Part shown: piece after piece, positions 1 through 5,581 of the stretch | Numbering within the stretch: the stretch's first letter is position 1 | Layout of the letters: the number at the start of each line of letters is the position of its first letter | Assembly: GCA_900552305.1 (NCBI GenBank) | Contig: URZD01000140.1 | Location: forward strand, 1-5,761 | DNA: 5,761 bases | Reading direction: 5' to 3' | DNA from: an uncultured Eubacteriales bacterium | GTDB lineage: Bacteria; Bacillota; Clostridia; Monoglobales; Monoglobaceae | Program-made: the position numbers and the translations under genes | The notes under the pieces: model-generated | Database searches by the model: none | Told to the model about the DNA's origin: nothing | Seen by the model: the letters and a program-made list of their open reading frames with translations, nothing else

Positions 1-1
1 G

Positions 2-625
2 AAGGCGGCGCTTGAGGCGGCAGGAATCGATTCGTCCAAGTTCGAGGTTGTTCTTATGCAGCTTGTGCGCCTTACGCGTGACGGCGAGGTCGTAAGAATG
101 TCAAAGAGGACGGGAAAAGCGATAACCCTTACCGACCTTTTGGAGGACGTAAGCATAGACGCGGCAAGATTCCTGTTTAATATGCGTACGGCGGGCAGTC
201 ACATTGACTTTGACCTTGACCTTGCGGTAAAGCAGGAAAGCGACAATCCGGTTTATTATGTTCAGTACGCCCATGCAAGAATTTGCAGTATACTGCGCGT
301 ACTCGGCGGCGAGGGAATAAAGGTAAAGAAATTCGGCGAAATCCGTGCGGAGCTTTTGACAGAGCCTGCGGAGCTGGAGCTGCTCGGTAAACTCGCGGAG
401 CTGCCGGAGGAAATCAGAATGTCGGCGGAGAGCCGCGAGCCGGCACGGCTCACAAGGTATGTGACCGAGCTTGCAACAGCGTTCCACTCGTTCTATAACT
501 CATGCCGCGTTAAGGCGGAGGACGAGGAGCTTATGGACGCAAGGCTTAAACTGGTTGACTGCACAAGAATTGTTATAGAGGGCGTGCTTAAAATGCTGAA
601 AATTGACGCTCCCGAAAAAATGTAA
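2..625 (+). CDS. argS: Arginyl-tRNA synthetase, C-terminal part (5' end outside window)
   Basis: This is a class I aminoacyl-tRNA synthetase that charges tRNA-Arg with arginine in the cytoplasm. The window holds the last 207 residues of a protein that is usually about 550-580 aa; the reading frame is open from base 2, so the start lies upstream. Visible landmarks are the KMSKS-type signature (RMSKRTGK, codons at about 95-118), which belongs to the catalytic site, then the DALR anticodon-binding domain, with the typical YYVQYAHARI segment at about 257-286. The protein ends in APEKM, the usual ArgRS C-terminus, so the 3' end is complete. The in-frame ATG at 56 is internal (a conserved VLMQLV segment), not a start. 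Codon use (CTT, ATA, AGA/AGG common) matches the next two genes and the 5' part of mrp. No convincing terminator follows, so read-through into the next gene is possible. Confidence 0.96.
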   Translation, partial: KAALEAAGIDSSKFEVVLMQLVRLTRDGEVVRMSKRTGKAITLTDLLEDVSIDAARFLFNMRTAGSHIDFDLDLAVKQESDNPVYYVQYAHARICSILRVLGGEGIKVKKFGEIRAELLTEPAELELLGKLAELPEEIRMSAESREPARLTRYVTELATAFHSFYNSCRVKAEDEELMDARLKLVDCTRIVIEGVLKMLKIDAPEKM

Positions 626-645
626 TTTTAAGAAAGCGGCACAAA

Positions 646-693
646 CGCGAATAAACCTATACGGCAAAGTCAAAGTTTGCAAAAAAATTCGCG
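646..693 (+). other. Nested inverted repeats after argS
   Basis: A 7-bp inverted repeat, CGCGAAT (646-652) with ATTCGCG (687-693), encloses a smaller one, GCAAA (664-668) with TTTGC (676-680). The inner hairpin is followed by a run of A, not T, so it does not look like a normal intrinsic terminator on the + strand. It could be a weak RNA structure in the argS 3' UTR or leader of the next gene. The long outer loop makes chance a fair explanation. Confidence 0.2.
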
Positions 694-715
694 GTGCGGA
701 CGGCAAAATTTCGAC

Positions 716-723
716 AAAGGAGG
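716..723 (+). promoter_or_regulatory. Strong ribosome binding site with odd spacing
   Basis: AAAGGAGG is a near-perfect anti-16S match, but no start sits at the ideal distance. The in-frame TTG at 727 is only 3 nt away and the in-frame ATG at 739 is 15 nt away. The GTG at 694 lies upstream of the site, so the site would fall inside the gene. ATG 739 is preferred because it gives a clean signal peptide beginning with a short basic segment; a TTG 727 start would add only four residues (the initiator, then T, H and S). Confidence 0.6.
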
Positions 724-738
724 CTTTTGACACACAGC

Positions 739-1119
739 ATGGGAATTAAGAGGACGGTTATTTCCGTATTTATGGCGGCGCTTATGCTTGCTATGCCGCT
801 TTCTGCGGCGGCGCTGACGGTTGACGCGGACAGTATTTACACCGAGTATAAATTTTATACGGCGAATGTTTATGTCTGCGACACCTCTACCGGCGAGATT
901 ATACTAAGAAACGTCAAGCCGATGAATATAAGCGACGGCAATGCCGGCGCTCAGGCGCTTGAATACAAAGCGGTAAAAATAAATCAGGTGAATATGTTTG
1001 AACAGGACGGCAAAAAGCTCACGTTTGACGTGATAAACGGCTATCTGCTTGACAGAAGCGCGACCGTTCTTGTCGGCAGATGCAAGCGGGGTTACAGGGT
1101 GTTATATCTTTGTATTTAG
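739..1119 (+). CDS. Small secreted protein of unknown function
   Basis: The product is 126 aa and I do not recognise its family. The N-terminus is a clear Sec signal peptide: basic MGIKR, a hydrophobic core at about residues 6-21, and a likely signal peptidase I site at AAA/L (after residue 25). The mature part, about 100 aa, is mixed in character, with many Val, Tyr and Asp residues and strand-like segments such as FYTANVYVC and GEIILRNVKPM, suggesting a small beta-rich domain exported from the cell. It ends in a hydrophobic VLYLCI. It contains no lipobox, membrane anchor or enzyme motif. It lies 113 bp after argS and 65 bp before the S41 protease gene. Codon use matches argS. A role linked to the exported protease next door is only suggested by adjacency. 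The start is uncertain by a few codons because of the unusual spacing from the ribosome binding site. Confidence 0.75.
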   Translation: MGIKRTVISVFMAALMLAMPLSAAALTVDADSIYTEYKFYTANVYVCDTSTGEIILRNVKPMNISDGNAGAQALEYKAVKINQVNMFEQDGKKLTFDVINGYLLDRSATVLVGRCKRGYRVLYLCI

Positions 1120-1132
1120 TTTTAGGAACACA

Positions 1133-1161
1133 TTTATATGTACGGAATGACTATATATAAT
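1133..1161 (+). promoter_or_regulatory. Putative sigma-A promoter for the S41 protease gene
   Basis: A perfect TATAAT (-10) lies at 1156-1161. Seventeen bp upstream is TTTATA (1133-1138), which matches four of six positions of the -35 consensus. The region is markedly AT-rich against its surroundings. Transcription would start near 1168, leaving a very short leader before the GAAAGGA ribosome binding site at 1171-1177. No operator is evident. Confidence 0.5.
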
Positions 1162-1184
1162 AAATTTGTAGAAAGGATAGATTT

Positions 1185-2675
1185 ATGTTTGACAGTATCT
1201 ACAAAAAAATAATCGGCTGTGCGCTGATTGCAGCGCTCTTCGCAGCACCGTTTGCGGTTAATGCAGCGGATGCGCAAACTGAGCAGACCGAGCAAACGGT
1301 ACAGACCGAGAATACGGAGCAGACAGAAGAAACGGCTGCCCCCGCGGACGAAATAGACAAAATTGCGGAGACGATAGACGTTTACGGACGGTACGAGAAC
1401 GTCGACAAGGCGTATCTTTACAAAAAGGCTATGGAAACGGTTTTGGAAAGCAATCCGGAGCTTTACGAGCCGATACTGAAAAAGATGCTTGAATCGGTTG
1501 ACGAAAATTCGGTCTACTTTAACGAGTCGGAGTCAAAAAAGCTGTTTGACCAACTGACTGACGAGATTGTGGGCATAGGCGTGAATGTTATTTCAAGCGG
1601 CGGCAACATAATAGTTACCCAGCCGGTTGCAGGGTCGCCCGCCGATAAGGCGGGAATCAGACCCGGCGACATAATTGTCGGCGCGGACGACGTCGACCTT
1701 TACGGCATGGATTTGGACACCGCGGTGGAGCATATACGCGGCATAGCGGGTACAACGGTCAACGTCCGCATAAAGCGTTCGGGCGTTGAAGGCGAGCTTT
1801 CGTTCCCGTTGGTCAGACAGGAGGTTGTTTCCAACCCGGTTTCGTATGAGGAAATCGAGGAGGACGGAAAGAAAATTGCAAAAATTTCAATTTCAACCTT
1901 CAGCGACACGGTTTTGGAGCATTTTACCGAGGCTCTCGGCAAGGCGGACAAGGCGGGAATAAAGAATATCATAATCGACCTCCGCAACAACGGCGGCGGC
2001 TATCTTGCACAGGCGGTCGGAATTGCGGATTTGTTCCTTCCAAAGGACGCGCTGATTACGACCGAGGATCACAAGTATTCGGTGTTCAACCGTGAATACC
2101 GCGCAAGCGGCAAAGGCAAGGAATATAACACGGTTATTCTGATAAACGAAAGAAGTGCGAGCGCGTCAGAGGTACTGACCGCGGCGCTGAAGGAAAACAA
2201 CCGCGCAAAGGTAATCGGCAAAAGGTCGTTCGGCAAGGGTACGGTACAGTCGATTGCAAACCTGCCGCGCGGCAGCGTGATGAAGTATACAAGCGCGTAT
2301 TACCTCACCCCGCTCGGAAACAATATCCACAAGCAGGGTATTGCTCCAGACGCAACGGTCGAGAACACAACAAAACCGATCGATATGTCGGAATTCAAAA
2401 ACTTCTCGCTGAAAAAGGCATATATGGCGGGCGACCGCGGCGCAGAGGTTGAAATGGCAAAAAAAATGCTTGAAAAGCTAGGTTTGTTTGTCGGCGAGAT
2501 AAACGGGGTGTATGACGAAAACCTTAAGACCGCCGTGTACAGCTATCAGAAGGCGGAGGGACTGTTCCCGTACGGCGTGCTTGACATAACAACCCAGTAC
2601 AGAATGTACGATACGCTTCAGAACGCGCGCGAGGAGGTCGACGACCAGCTCCGCGCCGCGATAGACGCGTTTTAA
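1185..2675 (+). CDS. S41 carboxy-terminal processing protease with PDZ and peptidoglycan-binding domains
   Basis: This is an exported serine protease of the CtpA/CtpB/Prc family (496 aa), which cleaves substrates at or near their C-termini outside the membrane. A signal peptide (residues 1-27, VNA/A cleavage) is followed by a Thr/Glu/Gln-rich linker (31-50), a helical region with the family segment SVDENSVYF (about 104-112), a PDZ domain (about 128-200, GIGVNV to the AGIRPGDIIV segment), and the S41 core. The catalytic residues fit Ser326 in SASASE and Lys351 with Gln355 in GKGTVQ; the 25- and 29-residue spacings equal those of CtpB. DLRNNGGGYL (265-274) is the conserved core motif. A PG_binding_1-type domain follows at about 416-460 (GDRGAEV to YSYQKAEG), consistent with action at the cell wall. 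GAAAGGA lies 7 nt before the ATG. In Bacillus, CtpB acts in sporulation signalling and CtpA has vegetative roles; which applies here cannot be told, so no symbol is given. Confidence 0.95.
   Translation: MFDSIYKKIIGCALIAALFAAPFAVNAADAQTEQTEQTVQTENTEQTEETAAPADEIDKIAETIDVYGRYENVDKAYLYKKAMETVLESNPELYEPILKKMLESVDENSVYFNESESKKLFDQLTDEIVGIGVNVISSGGNIIVTQPVAGSPADKAGIRPGDIIVGADDVDLYGMDLDTAVEHIRGIAGTTVNVRIKRSGVEGELSFPLVRQEVVSNPVSYEEIEEDGKKIAKISISTFSDTVLEHFTEALGKADKAGIKNIIIDLRNNGGGYLAQAVGIADLFLPKDALITTEDHKYSVFNREYRASGKGKEYNTVILINERSASASEVLTAALKENNRAKVIGKRSFGKGTVQSIANLPRGSVMKYTSAYYLTPLGNNIHKQGIAPDATVENTTKPIDMSEFKNFSLKKAYMAGDRGAEVEMAKKMLEKLGLFVGEINGVYDENLKTAVYSYQKAEGLFPYGVLDITTQYRMYDTLQNAREEVDDQLRAAIDAF
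1275..1334 (+). repeat. Degenerate EQT-type codon repeat encoding the protease linker
   Basis: Residues 31-50 of the S41 protease consist almost only of Gln, Thr and Glu in a loose three-residue period (TEQ-TEQ-TVQ-TEN-TEQ-TEE). The codons vary (ACT/ACC/ACG/ACA, CAG/CAA), so this is an old or selected low-complexity linker and not a fresh tandem duplication. It probably forms a flexible, acidic spacer between the cleaved signal peptide and the folded enzyme. Confidence 0.7.
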
Positions 2676-2702
2676 AAATTTTTTCCGAAGGGATATGATT
2701 AT

Positions 2703-3527
2703 ATGAGTGAAAACTGTACACATGACTGCTCAAGCTGCGGCGAGGCGTGCGAGTCAAGAACGGCGGAAAGCCTTCTTGCGCCCATGAACTCCAAGAGCAA
2801 AATCAAAAAGGTAATAGGAATCGTAAGCGGCAAGGGCGGCGTAGGAAAATCGCTTGTGACCTCTCTTTTGGCTGCGGGAATGCAGAAAAAGGGCCTGGGT
2901 TGCGCGGTGCTTGACGCGGACATAACGGGTCCGTCAATTCCGAAGCTGTTCGGAATAACCGAGAGGGCGCAGGGCAGCGAGAAAGGAATATTCCCGTGCG
3001 TCAGCAAGACCGGCACAAAGCTGATGTCGGTAAATTTGCTGCTTGAAAACGACACAGACCCGGTTGTATGGCGCGGCCCGGTAATCGGCGGAACAGTAAA
3101 ACAGTTCTGGACGGACGTGCTTTGGGGCGATGTTGACTGTATGTTTGTCGATATGCCGCCGGGTACGGGCGATGTTCCGCTTACGGTGTTCCAGTCGCTG
3201 CCGGTGGACGGCGTGATCGTCGTGGCGAGCCCGCAGGAGCTCGTCGGCATGATCGTGGAAAAGGCGGTCAACATGGCCGCGATGATGAAGAAAAACGTCG
3301 TCGGTCTCGTGGAGAATATGTCGTATTACGTCTGCCCGGACTGCGGCGCGAAGCATGAGATCTTCGGCGCGAGCCGTGCCGACGGTCTCGCGGCGCTGCC
3401 CGGCATTCCCAACGTTGCCAAGCTCCCGATCGATCCGCGTCTCGCCGCCTGCTCCGACGGCGGTCTCATGGAGGTCTTCTCCGGCGACTGGCTCGACGGC
3501 ATGGCCGACGCTGTCGAGAAACTCTGA
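2703..3527 (+). CDS. Mrp/ApbC/NBP35-family P-loop ATPase (Fe-S cluster carrier)
   Basis: The 274-aa product belongs to the MinD-like deviant Walker family whose Mrp/ApbC/NBP35 members bind and transfer iron-sulfur clusters in the cytoplasm. The P-loop is SGKGGVGKS (residues 42-50), with the deviant lysine of this family; DADITGPSIP (71-80) and VDMPPGTGD (149-157) are the switch regions. CPDC (Cys211, Cys214) is the paired cysteine motif that holds a bridging cluster between two subunits. The N-terminus carries four cysteines (5, 9, 12, 16; C-x3-C-x2-C-x3-C), an NBP35-like extension. An AAGGGA site lies 9 nt before the ATG, and the gene starts 27 bp after the protease, so the two may be co-transcribed. 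Codon usage changes abruptly at about codons 166-180: before it no leucine is CTC, after it 8 of 9 are. The protein is nevertheless full length with all motifs intact. Confidence 0.94.
   Translation: MSENCTHDCSSCGEACESRTAESLLAPMNSKSKIKKVIGIVSGKGGVGKSLVTSLLAAGMQKKGLGCAVLDADITGPSIPKLFGITERAQGSEKGIFPCVSKTGTKLMSVNLLLENDTDPVVWRGPVIGGTVKQFWTDVLWGDVDCMFVDMPPGTGDVPLTVFQSLPVDGVIVVASPQELVGMIVEKAVNMAAMMKKNVVGLVENMSYYVCPDCGAKHEIFGASRADGLAALPGIPNVAKLPIDPRLAACSDGGLMEVFSGDWLDGMADAVEKL
3200..3240. other. Codon-usage breakpoint inside mrp
   Basis: In mrp before about 3200, leucine codons are CTT, CTG and TTG (0 of 15 CTC), GTA occurs seven times and GGA is frequent. After it, leucine is CTC in 8 of 9 cases, GTA and GGA are absent, and isoleucine is ATC except for one ATT. 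The change falls just after the highly conserved MPPGTGD switch segment, where homologous genes of different species are most alike and either recombination or mis-assembly would join them without breaking the frame. The exact point cannot be fixed better than a few tens of bases. Confidence 0.6.
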
Positions 3528-3530
3528 CAA

Positions 3531-3558
3531 AAAGGCCCCCTCGCCCGAGGGGGCCTTT
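3531..3558. terminator. GC-rich intrinsic terminator hairpin after mrp
   Basis: AAAGGCCCCCTC (3531-3542) and GAGGGGGCCTTT (3547-3558) form a perfect 12-bp stem with a GCCC loop, starting 3 nt after the mrp stop codon. The T run on the + strand is short (TTT, then GC), whereas the other strand would end in five T's. It should therefore stop + strand transcription from mrp reasonably well and could also work in the opposite direction. It separates mrp from the three-gene group. Confidence 0.85.
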
Positions 3559-3595
3559 GCTGCATCACCGTGCCGGTCGGGAAAGGACTTCGGAC

Positions 3596-4258
3596 ATGAC
3601 GCTGTATTGCTGCAATGAAACAAACGTGATAACAGAAGCGCCGTACGAGGAAATAAGCGCGGGTTTCTGTATCGTGGAGAAATACGAATACGTATACCAG
3701 AAAGAGCTGCCGCGGTTCCGTGCGATGCCCGGCATTAAGCCGTATGGACTTCCGCAGGGAGATGCACCGAAAAAGATGTACGCAGGGATCGGGAATCCGT
3801 CGTATGAAACCGCGCCACAGAAGTATGATTTTTATCGGGAAAGCTGCCGGAGATCCGAAAGCGAGGTCTTCGCCCTCCGCGATGTGCTCTTTTCCACGGA
3901 GAACTGCGATGTGATTTGGTTCCGCGTATACGACTCGGACGCGGAAGCCCCCGCGGGATATTCGTCCTGCGGATTTGATATAACATACGCGCCGGATATC
4001 AACGGAGCCTTTTCCATCATCAATGACTGCCTGTTTATCTGCCGGTGGCACGGCTGCGACAAGGAAGGGACGGCGTTTCTCGCCTATTTCAACGCGTTGA
4101 ATCCGAACGGCTTGTTCGATGACGCCGAAACGGCGCTCCGGTATATGAAATACTACCTCAGCTTCGACTGGTCGGAGCGCGGCGAATTCTGCCTGTGCGA
4201 AATATTCCGAAAGCGGCCAGATGTTGCGGACAAAATTTGCCGAGGAGTACGCAAATGA
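3596..4258 (+). CDS. Cytoplasmic protein of unknown function, first gene of three-gene group
   Basis: The product is 220 aa and I do not recognise it. The ATG at 3596 is chosen because GAAAGGA (3581-3587) lies 8 nt upstream; the longer frame would start at a TTG inside the terminator hairpin. There is no signal peptide or membrane segment. The protein is rich in aromatics (many Tyr and Phe) and has 12 cysteines, unusual for its size, scattered and not in paired CxxC metal motifs. The C-terminal half looks the better conserved type of sequence: RWHGCDKEGTAFLAYFNALN (150-169), then NGLFDDAETALRYMKYYLSF (171-190). The stop overlaps the next start in ATGA, implying translational coupling. Size, acidity and clustering recall immunity proteins of polymorphic toxin systems, but no toxin gene is in view, so this is inference only. 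Codon use is mixed, unlike the 3' end of mrp just upstream. Confidence 0.8.
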   Translation: MTLYCCNETNVITEAPYEEISAGFCIVEKYEYVYQKELPRFRAMPGIKPYGLPQGDAPKKMYAGIGNPSYETAPQKYDFYRESCRRSESEVFALRDVLFSTENCDVIWFRVYDSDAEAPAGYSSCGFDITYAPDINGAFSIINDCLFICRWHGCDKEGTAFLAYFNALNPNGLFDDAETALRYMKYYLSFDWSERGEFCLCEIFRKRPDVADKICRGVRK

Positions 4259-4848
4259 CCAACTTACAGACATACCTTCAGACAAAGCTGCGCGGCATTC
4301 TGTCCTCGTGGGACGAGGAGGGCATTTATGCGATCTCGTTTTTCGTATCCGCCAATCCGGCGCAGGAATACGGTGGCCGCTCCAATGTGACGGAGTTCTG
4401 CGTGAGTTACAATACGGAAAGCGACTGCGCCGGTGCGGGCGCGCTGTCGGAAGAGCGGTGGAACTATGCCTTCTGGCGGCAGAACGAAACACCGGTCATC
4501 CTCGCCGACGAGGACGACGAGGGCATGAAAACGCTCTTTGCATGGTACGCGGAAAACGGTGTGGAAAACATCGGGTACGAAGACCCGGCCGCCAGCTACG
4601 ACAGCGAAATGCGTTATATCGGCAAAGGCCCCGCCGGATATTACGAGCTGCTCACGCAGGCGGCCGCCGCGGCAAGGGCGCTGCAGGAGAGCGGCTTTAT
4701 CCGGGAAAAATTCGGCCGGCCGATCCCGATCCTCGTCCACGATCTGGAGTATCCGTGGTATGTTTTTGAAGCGACCCGAACCGCAAACCCCAACGGCGAA
4801 GCCGACCCCTTCTTCGCCGCAATGAAAGCGCTGGGTGCTATGGACTGA
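4255..4848 (+). CDS. DUF4303-like protein of unknown function
   Basis: The product is 197 aa. The start at ATG 4255 is supported by GAGGAG (4242-4247) 7 nt upstream and by the 4-bp ATGA overlap with the preceding gene. No signal peptide or membrane segment is seen. Features that recall the DUF4303-type family (by memory of its pattern, not a search) are an N-terminal strand with IYAISFFVS (24-32), SYNTESD (51-57), ERWNYAFWRQNE (67-78), an Ala-rich helix (about 135-145) and, near the end, FGRPIPILVHDLEY (153-166) followed by TANPNGEADPFF (176-187). The function of that family is not established as far as I know. The protein is acidic and aromatic-rich, as small cytoplasmic immunity-type proteins often are. 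Coupling to the upstream gene suggests that the two products act together or are needed in equal amount. Confidence 0.82.
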   Translation: MTNLQTYLQTKLRGILSSWDEEGIYAISFFVSANPAQEYGGRSNVTEFCVSYNTESDCAGAGALSEERWNYAFWRQNETPVILADEDDEGMKTLFAWYAENGVENIGYEDPAASYDSEMRYIGKGPAGYYELLTQAAAAARALQESGFIREKFGRPIPILVHDLEYPWYVFEATRTANPNGEADPFFAAMKALGAMD

Positions 4849-4900
4849 CGGGAAACTTACCCGCACGCTCGCCGTGATAAAAAAGGAGCCCGAACACACT

Positions 4901-5434
4901 ATGAATGCACTTGTTTTTTTGCGGTCTATCGGTCTGAAGATTTTCTGGAAGCTGATAGCTGTTGGTCTGTACGGTGACGGTGGGACTCCGGCAGAACTGG
5001 CCCGACAAGAAGTTCTCGACTTTCTCAATCTCTGCTTAACGCAGGAAGGCCCGCAGACGGATCGGATCGTTTCCATCCTCTGCGAGGGAAATGACTACGA
5101 GGCCATGGACGCAAAAATAAAAGGGTTCGCCGCTCTTGACGGGAGCGATCTTTCGCTGCAAAAGCGGAAATGGCGGGCGTACCGCCTGACTCGGCTGCTC
5201 GAAACGCTCAGCGTCGATCCCCTGCAGGGGCTGCTGGCGCTCATGGAGTTCTGGCTGCCCGCAAGAGATGCCGACTGCCCTTTGACTTTTCCCTGCAAGG
5301 ACGGCTCGCCGTCTGTGGAGGAGTACTTTACGCGCTCAAATTACAACGCGATGGTGCAGCGGAACCGTGCGTGGCTTTCCGAAGAAATCAGCGAAATACA
5401 ACGGGCCGAGCAGTCCCTGCGCGGCTGCCTGTAG
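4901..5434 (+). CDS. Cytoplasmic protein of unknown function, third gene of group
   Basis: The product is 177 aa, read from ATG 4901. AAGGAG (4883-4888) lies 12 nt upstream, somewhat far; the alternative GTG at 4835 would overlap the previous gene by 14 bp and has no ribosome binding site. The sequence is mostly helical in look: a hydrophobic amphipathic start (residues 5-24), a leucine-rich segment (LARQEVLDFLNLCL, 33-46), a basic stretch (QKRKWRAYRLTRLL, 87-100), and an aromatic C-terminal part (EEYFTRSNYNAMVQRNRAWL, 140-159). The opening FWKLIAVGLYG and the later KW-containing helix recall DUF2247-type proteins, but this match is weak and untested. The N-terminal hydrophobic stretch is too short and contains too many charges to be a clear membrane anchor. 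The gap to the previous gene is 52 bp with no terminator, so it is probably in the same transcript. Confidence 0.78.
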   Translation: MNALVFLRSIGLKIFWKLIAVGLYGDGGTPAELARQEVLDFLNLCLTQEGPQTDRIVSILCEGNDYEAMDAKIKGFAALDGSDLSLQKRKWRAYRLTRLLETLSVDPLQGLLALMEFWLPARDADCPLTFPCKDGSPSVEEYFTRSNYNAMVQRNRAWLSEEISEIQRAEQSLRGCL

Positions 5435-5447
5435 CTTTTTATTGCAG

Positions 5448-5464
5448 CGGCGGATATGCCGCCG
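5448..5464 (+). other. Short GC hairpin after third gene of group
   Basis: CGGCGG (5448-5453) and CCGCCG (5459-5464) pair around an ATATG loop, 13 nt after the stop codon. There is no T run after it, so it is a poor terminator. It may be one half of a two-hairpin 3' end with the larger stem at 5485-5514. Confidence 0.35.
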
Positions 5465-5484
5465 AGAGGGAACCGCATGACCCA

Positions 5485-5514
5485 CCGGCTCTCCCGTTCC
5501 TGACGGGGAGCCGG
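5485..5514 (+). terminator. Stem-loop before pckA, possible terminator or leader structure
   Basis: CCGGCTC (5485-5491) pairs with GAGCCGG (5508-5514) and CCCGT (5493-5497) pairs with ACGGG (5503-5507), leaving one bulged T at 5492 and a TCCTG loop. This 12-bp stem is strong, but it lacks a following T run, so factor-independent termination is doubtful. It could end the three-gene transcript with help, or be a transcribed leader element of pckA if that gene is transcribed from further upstream. Confidence 0.45.
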
Positions 5515-5532
5515 GGTGCAGCATAAGGGGAC

Positions 5533-5561
5533 TTGCGAAGACGGGCGGAGACGGGTAATAT
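5533..5561 (+). promoter_or_regulatory. Possible pckA promoter
   Basis: TTGCGA (5533-5538, four of six to the -35 consensus) and TAATAT (5556-5561, four of six to the -10) are spaced by exactly 17 bp. Transcription would start near 5568, about 28 nt before the pckA ATG. Both boxes are imperfect in a GC-rich stretch, and no better pair is visible between 5435 and 5595. Confidence 0.35.
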
Positions 5562-5571
5562 GGCGTTGGCA

Positions 5572-5581
5572 GATCATGATC
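5572..5581. promoter_or_regulatory. 10-bp palindrome at the predicted pckA transcript start
   Basis: GATCATGATC is a perfect 10-bp palindrome directly before the AGGAGG ribosome binding site. If the promoter at 5533-5561 is real, it covers about +5 to +14, a place where a repressor could act. A palindrome this short can arise by chance, and I do not recognise it as the site of a known regulator. Confidence 0.25.

Noticed and set aside
727..732. Perfect TTGACA hexamer as a -35 box
   Set aside because: Seventeen bp further on (750-755) the sequence is GAGGAC, with no -10-like hexamer, and the hexamer lies between the ribosome binding site and the likely start.
1081..1119. Frameshift or truncation at the C-terminus of the small secreted protein
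   Set aside because: The other frames downstream hold no continuing domain-like sequence before the AT-rich promoter region, so the short protein is probably complete.
1209..1220. IIGC in the S41 protease N-terminus as a lipobox (Cys12)
   Set aside because: It precedes the hydrophobic core of the signal peptide, whereas a lipobox must follow it; VNA/A at residue 27 is the better cleavage site.
2934..4492. Long open frames on the minus strand (229 and 388 codons)
   Set aside because: They lie opposite mrp and the next two genes, have Arg/His/Ser-rich low-quality sequence, lack ribosome binding sites and show no recognisable motif; GC-rich antisense frames explain them.
4221..4769. 182-codon + frame overlapping the 197-aa gene
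   Set aside because: It is an Arg/Gly-rich shadow in another frame, with no ribosome binding site; the frame starting at 4255 has one and couples to the upstream stop.
5170..5526. 118-codon + frame overlapping the third cassette gene and running into the intergenic region
   Set aside because: Composition is Ala/Arg/Gly-rich as in shadow frames, no ribosome binding site is present, and it crosses the 5485-5514 stem.
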